The position numbers were made by a program, and so were the translations under genes. From Eggerthellaceae bacterium (GTDB taxonomy: Bacteria; Actinomycetota; Coriobacteriia; Coriobacteriales; Eggerthellaceae): a DNA stretch of 14,511 bases. Positions 8,208 through 14,511 of the stretch are shown in pieces (position 1 is the first letter of the stretch; every line of letters begins with the position of its first letter). Where the stretch lies: assembly GCA_017459485.1 (NCBI GenBank), contig JAFUCW010000391.1, positions 1 through 14,511 of the forward strand, written 5' to 3'. A model generated the notes under the pieces. It ran no database searches. It was not told the origin of the DNA and saw nothing but the letters and a program-made list of their open reading frames with translations.

Positions 8208-8265
8208 TGATGAAAAGGTGCCGGGTACACGTTTTGATAAATGTGTACCCAGCACCTTTTCATCA
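8208..8265. terminator. Strong hairpin, probable bidirectional terminator
   Basis: Arms of 23 nt (8208-8230 and 8243-8265) match at 22 positions around a 12-nt loop. Each arm has an A tract outside a GC-rich core (TGATGAAAAGGTGC... and ...GCACCTTTTCATCA), so a U run follows the stem in either direction. It lies 14 nt beyond the fdhE stop and about 100 nt beyond the stop of the plus-strand gene, as expected for a shared terminator of convergent genes. Confidence 0.75.
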
Positions 8266-8279
8266 TTGCGGGTGAGACA

Positions 8280-9191
8280 CTACTCCGCTTTCAGATTGAA
8301 GCGATCGTCGTGGGCGATGGCGTCCAGCTTGACCATGACCACATCCTCCACTTCCATGCTGGTAATGGGTGCAGGCGAATCGTTTTCGAACACCGTGCGC
8401 ATGTAGCTCATGCATTCGGTACAGTCCTGCATGCGGTGCGCATCGTCGCCTTCTATATGGAACCAATGCAGATGGTTGGGGTTCTGGGTGCCGCAGCGAG
8501 CACAGCGGATGCGCTCAAACCCCCAGTTCGCGCTGCATGTGCTGCAGTAGAGCGTGCGACCTCCTCCGTTGGTCGCGGTTACTTCGCCGACGCACGACGC
8601 CGTTGCAGGCGTGCCGCATGCAGGGCACAGAAGCGGGTTGTCGTGGACGCGTTCGTCGTTGGTGTTGGGCTTCACGCACGCCATGACGGCGGAGGCAGGG
8701 ATGTCCAAAAACGCTCGCAGCGCCCACGCCGGCACCATCATGAACACGCTGGCAGGAAGCTCTGCAGGAACTTCGAACACCTCGAAGGCCTGCAGAGCCT
8801 GCTCCACGAATTCAGGGGGGTTTGCCCCTGCAAGCTTCAGGTCCGCAACTTGGGAGAAGTCCCCCCAGCTAACCTGAGCAAGAGCGTCGACCACTTCCTC
8901 TTCCAGCCCGGCATGTTCGCCAAGATGGGCGGCTATCCGGTCGCACACGCGCGCGAAGTCATCTGGGTCGATCCGCACAGGGTAGTCTGCGAAAACCGCC
9001 CGACCGTCCCAATAACGCTGCTCGACTTCTTCCGCTGCTGGCGGGTCGTAGGGATGCGCCTGGGCGATGGCCGCCCCTTCTTCTTCCTGGATGCGCCACA
9101 GCTCGCTGAAGAACCCCAGCCGCATCTTCGTCTGCTCGTCGGCCCCGCTCAGATATGCTTCGAGCGCCCTGTCTATTGCCTGCCTGTTCAT
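8280..9191 (-). CDS. fdhE: FdhE, formate dehydrogenase maturation protein
   Basis: This 303-residue protein matches the FdhE family in length (E. coli about 309) and in its four CxxC pairs in the C-terminal half: CPAC (residues 189-192), CSTC, CARC and CTEC. An acidic helical N-terminal half is followed by the rubredoxin-like zinc/iron-binding part. FdhE is a cytoplasmic accessory factor that binds the catalytic subunit of Tat-exported formate dehydrogenases and is needed for their activity. The gene follows fdnI after 53 bp on the same strand, so it is probably the last gene of the operon. The ATG at 9191 is preferred because AAGGA lies 10 nt upstream; TTG codons at 9194 and 9200 extend the frame but are less suitable. 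A strong hairpin follows the stop. Confidence 0.92.
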   Translation of the reverse strand: MNRQAIDRALEAYLSGADEQTKMRLGFFSELWRIQEEEGAAIAQAHPYDPPAAEEVEQRYWDGRAVFADYPVRIDPDDFARVCDRIAAHLGEHAGLEEEVVDALAQVSWGDFSQVADLKLAGANPPEFVEQALQAFEVFEVPAELPASVFMMVPAWALRAFLDIPASAVMACVKPNTNDERVHDNPLLCPACGTPATASCVGEVTATNGGGRTLYCSTCSANWGFERIRCARCGTQNPNHLHWFHIEGDDAHRMQDCTECMSYMRTVFENDSPAPITSMEVEDVVMVKLDAIAHDDRFNLKAE

Positions 9192-9244
9192 CAAATGCAA
9201 TTCCTTCTAAAATGATGCGTTTACACCTAGTTCGAATCGATCAT

Positions 9245-9928
9245 TCAGCGTTCGACAACGTTTTCGCCTTTTTCCAGTTCTTCGCGCGCCCAGAAGCCCC
9301 AGTGGTACAAAGCGTCGGATTCGGCCACCTGGCCATTGCCAAACATGAGCTGTTTGGTGCGGCGGTAGGGCTGGAACACGCCAGCACCCAAGTACGCATG
9401 GGCCACCACGAACACCACCAGCACCAAGAAGAACAAGTCGTGAATGAAACGCATAACCGTTACCACGCCGGCGGGAGCGTGGAACACGCTCATTCCCAGC
9501 CAAAGCACCACACCGGAAATCGCCATCATGATGCCACCTATGATCAGCATTCCGTCGGCTATGCGCTGGCCGGACTTCACCTCGTCCTGGTCGGGCATGT
9601 GGACCCTTTTCGGTCCCAGCATATACGGCACGAACTTCTTCATGAATTCTTTATCCTGGGGAGTCCACTTGGCAAAGTACTTCGCAAGAAACTTCTTGAA
9701 TCCCTTCGGTGCCAAAATGGCGCTTACGATAGGGGCAAGAATGAAGATGCAGCCGACCACGCGGTGGCTGATGCGCATGAACTGCACCAGTCCGCCACTT
9801 CCAATGTTGGCGAAGTACGGGACGAACACAAACAGGCCAGAGATCATGAGCCATACGCACGACCCCATGACTAGGCCATGCGTGATCCGCGTCTGCAGCG
9901 AATGCCTTTGGATGTAACGTTTAGCCAT
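9245..9928 (-). CDS. fdnI: Formate dehydrogenase cytochrome b556 (gamma) subunit
   Basis: The 227-residue protein resembles FdnI (E. coli 217). It has four hydrophobic segments at about residues 15-38, 53-73, 125-146 and 160-182. His17 (ITHG), His55 (RISHR), His163 (FIHD) and His177 (VAHAYL) match the spacing of the haem b ligands of FdnI; the last pair is 14 residues apart in both. It anchors the complex in the membrane, takes electrons from the iron-sulfur subunit and reduces quinone, probably menaquinone, on the cytoplasmic side. Its ATG overlaps the stop of fdnH in a TAATG, which indicates translational coupling. No ligand appears to be missing. Confidence 0.93.
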   Translation of the reverse strand: MAKRYIQRHSLQTRITHGLVMGSCVWLMISGLFVFVPYFANIGSGGLVQFMRISHRVVGCIFILAPIVSAILAPKGFKKFLAKYFAKWTPQDKEFMKKFVPYMLGPKRVHMPDQDEVKSGQRIADGMLIIGGIMMAISGVVLWLGMSVFHAPAGVVTVMRFIHDLFFLVLVVFVVAHAYLGAGVFQPYRRTKQLMFGNGQVAESDALYHWGFWAREELEKGENVVER

Positions 9929-10824
9929 TATCGCTCACCCGCCTCTTTGTCGATGTGGCGGACCACTTCGCCCGTTTCGACATCGATGATGTCGTGGTTC
10001 ACTTCGTCGTAGTGCATTTCATGTCGCTTGTAGCCCACACCCGTCAAGAACGAGATGCCCAGGCCGCCCACAAGGGCAACGGCGCCGACTCCCAGAATGG
10101 GCTTCATCCAGTTCATGACACCGATAAGCGGGCTTACCTGCGGGTTCTCCGGCAATTCGTACTGCTCGAGCGGATACTTGAGCACGTGGAGCACGTGCGT
10201 ACCCCCCACTTGCTCCTCTCCGTAGACCTGAGCGGATTCGAACCCCTTGGCCTTGAGCAGTTCCACGCGCTCTTTGGCAATCGAGAGCATGTCCTCCCGG
10301 TCGCCGAACTGCAGCGCGCCGGGCTGGCAGGTGGTCACGCACGCAGGGGCGCGCCCGTTCTTGATGCGGTCGATGCAACCGGTGCACTTGTTGATCTTGG
10401 CGTCGCCGCTGAACAGGCCACCCCCTCCAATATGCCGTGGGACATCGAAGGGACAGGCCATCGCGCAGTACTTACATCCGATGCATTTGTCGCGATCGAA
10501 GGAAACCATGCCGGTTTCTTCGTCGTGGTACAGGCAACCCGAAGGGCATGCCATCACGCAAGCAGCGTCGGTGCAGTGCATGCACGCGCGGCGTCCAAAC
10601 GCCCAATTGATGCCGTATTTCTTGCCGTTGTCTGCTTCGTCGAAGGTGATTATCAAGCGCGTGCGGTGATTCAGGTCGGGCGGGCACTGCATAGAGCCGT
10701 TCCACTCCTGTGTGTTCTTCTCCATCGGCGAAGGGAGAAGGTTCCAGCATTTGCATGCCACCTGACAGCCTTTGCAGGCGGAGCAACGCGATGCGTCGTA
10801 GAGAATTGCCTTGCCTTCAGCCAT
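9928..10824 (-). CDS. fdnH: Formate dehydrogenase iron-sulfur (beta) subunit
   Basis: The 298-residue protein matches FdnH (E. coli 294) in length and layout. Four ferredoxin-type Cys groups can be seen: CSACKGCQVAC (residues 14-24), CMHCTDAACVMACP, CIGCKYCAMACP and CTGC...CVTTCQPG, enough for four [4Fe-4S] clusters that carry electrons from FdnG to FdnI. One transmembrane helix near residues 243-264 (GVGAVALVGGLGISFLTGVG) anchors it, leaving a charged tail of about 35 residues. It has no Tat signal of its own; in this family the beta subunit is exported together with FdnG. It starts 18 bp after the fdnG stop behind a strong GGAGGAG. Confidence 0.95.
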   Translation of the reverse strand: MAEGKAILYDASRCSACKGCQVACKCWNLLPSPMEKNTQEWNGSMQCPPDLNHRTRLIITFDEADNGKKYGINWAFGRRACMHCTDAACVMACPSGCLYHDEETGMVSFDRDKCIGCKYCAMACPFDVPRHIGGGGLFSGDAKINKCTGCIDRIKNGRAPACVTTCQPGALQFGDREDMLSIAKERVELLKAKGFESAQVYGEEQVGGTHVLHVLKYPLEQYELPENPQVSPLIGVMNWMKPILGVGAVALVGGLGISFLTGVGYKRHEMHYDEVNHDIIDVETGEVVRHIDKEAGER

Positions 10825-10830
10825 GTCTAC

Positions 10831-10837
10831 CTCCTCC
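10831..10837 (-). promoter_or_regulatory. Strong ribosome binding site of fdnH
   Basis: On the minus strand GGAGGAG lies 6 nt before the fdnH ATG and fixes its start in the 18-bp gap between fdnG and fdnH. Confidence 0.85.
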
Positions 10838-10842
10838 TTTCC

Positions 10843-13800
10843 TTAAGCCTTCTCGACGTCCACAAGGAACGCCTTGAATTCGGGGATGAAACTGTTCGGG
10901 TCGCCCACGTTGGGGGTTAGGTCGTTGACAACGTTGTCGTCGGACGAGTACCTGTTCGTCCAGTCCCAATGGTGGATCATGCCCACTTCGTGGATGGTTT
11001 GCCCATTCACTTCCAACGGCACAATACGCCTTGTTACCAGCGCCTTCAGAACGACCGACCCACGGTTGTTGAACACGCGCACGTCGTCACCGTTGCCAAT
11101 GCCCTTCTCTTGCGCAAGCTCGGGGCTCATCTCAATGAACTGTTTCGGCGATATTTCGTCAAGTGCTGGGCACATGCGTGTTTGCGCACCGGTTTGCCAA
11201 TGCTCCGTGATCGAATATGTGGTCGCCACGATCGGATAGGTTTCCACGTCGCCCTTCTTCACCGACTCGTGGTCGCCGAACTTCACGCAAGGCGAATTCA
11301 GGCGTGCGTTGAGCAGGTTTTCCTTCATGGGCGTCTCGAACGGCTCGTAGTGCTCGGGCAGCGCCGCGTCGGCCAAGCCATACGAAATGAAGTTCGCATG
11401 CTGCTCCGGCTTCATGAAGAACGCGTTGTCGTTGGGCGCCACCGGGGTGGTTGTGCCGTCCGCGTTGGTGGTCTGGAAAACGAAGTCGGGCACATCGTTG
11501 CGCGTTGCCCACTCCTTGCCGTCCCACTCCACCAGCACGCGGTCCGGATTCCATGGCTTTCCGTTGGCATCTGCCGAAGCGCGATTGTAGATGATGCGGC
11601 GGTTCGCTGGCCAGCTGAACGCCCACTGCGGGTACAGGCCCAATTCGCCGGGGTCATCGTGGCCGCGGCGCCCGACCGGCTGCTCCGCCGGGTCAAGTGG
11701 CGCGTCGGCGTTGTTGTAGTAGCCACCGTAAATCCAGATGGCACACGACGTGGACCCGTCGGCCTTCAGGCTAGCAAACGCAGGAAGCAGGTCCACTTTG
11801 CCCGATGCGAAGTCGGTCCCTTCCACGTTGTAGCCGTTGAATCCCCAGGCCACAGCTCGGGGATCTATCTTCCCGTCAATGTAGTAGTCCCACTTCACGT
11901 TTGTGATGCTCTCTGCGGAAGGCCCGCCTTCTGCTTTGTAGAGCTCGACGATCTTGCTCCAAAGCATATCGGCTATCTCGTAGTCGGGCCGCGCTTCTCC
12001 CACCGGATCGGCGGCCTTGTAGCGCCACTGCAGCCAGCGGCCGGAGTTGGCGATGGTGCCCATCTTCTCGTAGATCAGCGCGGCAGGCAGAAAGTACACT
12101 TCGGTCTGGATGTCTTCGGGGGTCATGTCGGGCGCACGCCAGAACGACGCGGTCGCCGTTTCCACCCAGTCGGCTACGACCAACCATTCGAGCTTGGACA
12201 TGGCGCGGCGGTTGAAGGCGGAATTTGGGTCGGACACCACGGGGTTCTGGCCCCAGGCGAAGTACCCTTTCATGACTCCGGAATCCATCAGGTGGAACGT
12301 TCCCATGGTGGTGTAGTCGCCGCCGTTGGCGGGAACCTTGGGCAACAAGTCGTAGCAGTAGTCGTTGTCCACAGTGGCGTTTTCGCCGAACCACTCCTTC
12401 AGAGCAGACACCATGAACTTTGGCTTGTTGGTGTAATAGCCACCATAGTAGGTCTGGCTTTCGCACCACTTTCGCAGGCTTGGCGACTCGGAGACGTTCG
12501 GCCAGCGCAGGTAACCCGGGAAATCAAACACGAGCATAGCCATATCGGTAGCGCCTTGTACGTTGGGCTCTCCGCGCAGCGCGTTCAGGCCGCCACCTGC
12601 GATGCCGGCGTTGCCAAGGATCAGCTGAACAAGCGACATGATGCGCGTGTTGTTCGTACCGTACGTGTGCTGGGTCTGCCCCAATGCGTAGAGGATGGTG
12701 CCGCTTTTTTCGGGTGCGCCCGTAGAGGCGTATGCTGCGTAGACCTGTTCGAGCGTTTCGGCGTCCATGCCACAGATTTCGCAGACTTTATCGATGGTGT
12801 AGCGGCTGTAGTGCTTCTTCATAAGCTGCCACACACACATGGGGTTTTGCATAGTGGGATCTTTTCGTGCAACTTGCACTTTCGGCGGAGTGAACTTGGG
12901 CACTCCCTTGCCTTTGACCCATGCATAGGACCCACTCTCGGACGTATCCCATTCGGTTTCCTGCTCCACCGCGTAGTGCCATGTATGCTTGTCGTAAGCG
13001 CCCTTCGCGTCGTCCCATCCGCTGAACAGGCCCGTTTCTGGGTCGAATTCGTAGCCGTCCTCCATGATGAACGTGGCGTTGGTGTAGTGCTCCACATATT
13101 CATGCTGCCATAGGTCGTTTTCTATGATGTAGTTGATCATGCCGCCATAGAAAGCTATGTCCGTGCCCGACCGAATAGGGCAGTAGATGTCTGCTTGGGC
13201 CGCAGTGCGCGTGAACCGCGGGTCGACCACGATCCATGTGGCCCCTTTGTCCAGGGCACGTTGCACCCACTTGCTTGAAACGGGGTGGTTTTCCAGGTTG
13301 TTGGAACCGCTGGTAAGAATGACGTCGGCATTCTTGAAATCGCAGTAATGGCCCGTCATCGAGCCGCGACCAAACGATGGTGCCAGACCGGCAACCGTAG
13401 AGCTGTGTCAAACACGTGCTTGGTTGTCGATGGCAACAACGCCCAGCGATCGCATCATCTTCAAGATCAGGTACTCTTCTTCGGAGTTTTGCTGCGAACC
13501 ACCCAAGCTGCCTATCGCAGGCGTGTAGTTCACCGTGATGCCGTTTTCCGTTTCGACGAACGTTTCGTCGCGTGTGTCCTTGACCCTACGCGCAATCCCC
13601 TCGATGGCCTCCTCCCAGGAGATCTCTTCCCAGTCGGATGCTCCAGGACGGCGCACCATTGGAGTGGTCTTTCGCTCGGGGTTGTGGATTATCTCGCCCG
13701 TTTCGTCGTCGACCACATTGCGCAGCTGGAACATGGCAGCGCCTTTGGGGCACAGGCATCCTTCGTTGATGGGATGGTCGGGGTCGCCTTCGACATTAAT

Positions 13801-14007
13801 TACTTCACCGTCTCGCACCGACACGATAGAGCCACACCCACCAGAGCAGTAACAGCAAATATTCGTGTACTCTTCGGTGTTCACTAACTTCCAGTTTGCG
13901 TCGACGGGTGCCGCTAACGCCTCTGATTGGGTAGAAAGCTCGAAGGCCATGGAACCGGCAAATGCCAGCGCGGTCGCCTTAAAGAACCCCCTTCTTGTCA
14001 ATTGCAT
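10843..14007 (-). CDS. fdnG: Formate dehydrogenase-N catalytic (alpha) subunit, selenoprotein
   Basis: This is a single 1054-residue selenoprotein read through an in-frame TGA at 13408-13410. The sequence around it, ARV-U-HSSTVAGLAPSFGRG, matches the selenocysteine site of FdnG; U200 is followed by His201. An apparent ORF starting at ATG 13359 is only the 3' portion. Residues 1-32 are a Tat signal (TRRGFFKA, hydrophobic stretch, EALA). C51, C54, C58 and C86 (CCYCSGGC, LCPKG) bind the proximal [4Fe-4S]. The rest is the Mo/W-bis-MGD oxidoreductase fold, with family motifs such as DPRFTRTAAQAD, GGGLNALRGEPNVQG, SGRWLQW, NRRIIYNRASAD and the C-terminal FLVDVEKA. It oxidises formate to CO2 on the outer face of the membrane. 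GAGAGGAG 9 nt upstream supports the ATG at 14007. Length is close to E. coli FdnG (1015). Confidence 0.96.
13379..13410 (-). promoter_or_regulatory. Selenocysteine UGA and bacterial SECIS element
   Basis: After UGA (13410-13408) come 11 nt and then GGUUGCCGGUCUGGCACC (13396-13379). GGU and GCC pair with GGC and ACC, with one bulged U and a GGUCU apical loop. The bulged U, the GGU loop and the 11-nt distance are the same as in the E. coli fdhF SECIS, the binding site of SelB. This shows that the TGA is decoded as selenocysteine. The sel genes themselves are not in the window. Confidence 0.93.
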
Positions 14008-14016
14008 GGGGCAACG

Positions 14017-14024
14017 CTCCTCTC
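14017..14024 (-). promoter_or_regulatory. Ribosome binding site of fdnG
   Basis: GAGAGGAG on the minus strand, 9 nt before the ATG at 14007, supports this start, which also begins the Tat signal peptide. Confidence 0.75.
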
Positions 14025-14045
14025 TCTGCTTTCTCGTCTTTTCTA

Positions 14046-14103
14046 ATTGCTACCGCAATCCTGCCATTTAACACTACAAGTATTCATTTTTTTAATCGCG
14101 ATT
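14046..14103 (-). promoter_or_regulatory. fdn leader region with two small palindromes
   Basis: The AT-rich leader of fdnG contains a perfect 10-bp palindrome AATCGCGATT (14094-14103) and a small hairpin ATTGC-TACC-GCAAT (14046-14059), about 87-96 and 39-52 nt upstream of the ATG. The first could be an operator, but it does not match a regulator site I know (not FNR-like). I see no confident -35/-10 pair. Confidence 0.35.
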
Positions 14104-14237
14104 ATTAAATTTATTAGTGCCCAACGGCGTACTTTTCCAATGAACGGCACTCTGCCCACCTAGTGAATACGGGTTTTTCAGCATCCTTTGCGCAGCTCCG
14201 ATGCCCTATTCGCCGCTCTCTCTTCGTTGTTCCGCTT

Positions 14238-14347
14238 GGGGACGTAGTGAAAATGGGGCACACCAAAAGATTGCTAGCAACGGCTATGGACAAACCCGCT
14301 TCTTCAAGTGCTGTAGCAGTGTTGTGTCCCGTTTTCACTACGTCCCC
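14238..14347. repeat. 110-bp element with 24-bp terminal inverted repeats (MITE-like)
   Basis: The left arm (14238-14261, starts GGGGACGTAGTGAAAA) and right arm (14324-14347) are inverted copies matching at 22 of 24 positions around a 62-bp centre. The size and terminal inverted repeats resemble a small non-autonomous element. No clear target-site duplication is visible and no transposase is nearby. Confidence 0.6.
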
Positions 14348-14398
14348 GAACGGGACAACGTTCCCGAACGGGACAACGTTCCCGAACGGGACAATGTC
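14345..14398 (+). repeat. Three tandem 18-bp repeats
   Basis: CCCGAACGGGACAACGTT occurs at 14345-14362 and 14363-14380, a variant ending in ATGTC at 14381-14398, and a degenerate fourth start at 14399. Each unit contains CCCG-AA-CGGG, able to fold back, and the first two end in AACGTT. The array directly abuts the right arm of the 110-bp inverted-repeat element. Confidence 0.9.
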
Positions 14399-14431
14399 CC
14401 CGAATGGGTCCGCTCATTGTCTAGTTGGGGA

Positions 14432-14470
14432 CCATTCGCTCGCATCTGGGTCCATTCGCTCGCATCTTGG
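14432..14470 (+). repeat. Direct repeat of CCATTCGCTCGCATCT
   Basis: CCATTCGCTCGCATCT is followed by GGG in the copy at 14432-14450 and by TGG in the copy at 14452-14470, separated by one base. It continues the repeat mosaic upstream of the fdn operon. Confidence 0.85.
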
Positions 14471-14485
14471 ACCTTTCGCCTTACA

Positions 14486-14507
14486 AATGTGTACATATTT
14501 TCTTGTT
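14486..14507 (+). repeat. 22-bp dispersed repeat, second copy
   Basis: This 22-bp stretch is identical to 8128-8149. At 8.1 kb the same sequence forms the left arm of an inverted repeat; here the window ends 4 bases later, so a matching right arm may lie outside. Confidence 0.85.
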
Positions 14508-14511
14508 GGAA

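Noticed and set aside
10969..13113. Plus-strand open frame of 714 codons over the formate dehydrogenase gene
   Set aside because: It is antisense to fdnG, which matches the family along its whole length. It is a GC-rich shadow frame.
13359..13410. fdnG as a pseudogene broken by a nonsense codon
   Set aside because: The TGA is at the exact selenocysteine position of the family, and a canonical SECIS follows; both flanking parts are intact.
14114..14338. 74-residue minus-strand frame upstream of fdnG
   Set aside because: It begins in the right arm of the 110-bp inverted-repeat element and crosses the left arm, has no good ribosome binding site and no recognisable domain.
14345..14470. Possible CRISPR array
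   Set aside because: The 18-bp units are directly contiguous without unique spacers, and no cas genes are near.

Overview
The window looks like part of the chromosome of an anaerobic, GC-rich actinobacterium of the class Coriobacteriia, probably an Eggerthellaceae relative (Slackia, Eggerthella, Gordonibacter). This is inferred from three things: a Tat-exported, selenocysteine-containing respiratory formate dehydrogenase with its own FdhE, very large BspA-like surface proteins, and intergenic mosaics of short palindromic repeats. No 16S or other taxonomic marker is present, so the placement is tentative.

Left part (1 to about 5975, minus strand): one uninterrupted reading frame starts near 5975 and runs off the left edge, giving at least 1991 residues. 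It has a Sec signal peptide, five blocks of BspA-type leucine-rich repeats (LRR_5), each opened by a recurring DFTY...TGLSE.G..K...DLVIP module, and then InlB-type B repeats, two of which form a near-identical 231-bp tandem. Long plus-strand frames over this region are antisense shadows.

Middle (about 5976 to 8279): a divergent intergenic region of about 410 bp leads to a plus-strand gene, best started at GTG 6387. It encodes a secreted or membrane-tethered protein with a long Ser/Asp/Lys-rich stalk, a Pro-Asp repeat and a Cys/His-rich C-terminal domain. The two divergent genes are probably both cell-surface proteins. A convergent intergenic region with two inverted repeats, one a likely bidirectional terminator, separates the second gene from the formate dehydrogenase operon.

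Right part (8280 to 14007, minus strand): fdnG-fdnH-fdnI-fdhE, a complete FDH-N-type operon. The catalytic subunit is interrupted by an in-frame TGA at 13408-13410, which is a selenocysteine codon (residue 200) followed at the expected distance by a textbook bacterial SECIS hairpin. It is one 1054-residue protein, not two ORFs. FdnG (Tat-exported, Mo/W-bis-MGD, [4Fe-4S]) oxidises formate on the outer face, FdnH passes electrons through four [4Fe-4S] clusters, FdnI (di-haem cytochrome b) reduces quinone, and FdhE assists maturation.

Far right (14008 to 14511): leader and upstream region of the fdn operon, then a dense mosaic of repeats: a 110-bp inverted-repeat element, an 18-bp tandem repeat, a 16-bp direct repeat, and a 22-bp sequence also found in the 8.1-kb intergenic region. 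I found no convincing new defence or metabolic system. The least explained items are the surface-protein pair and the shared intergenic repeat modules.
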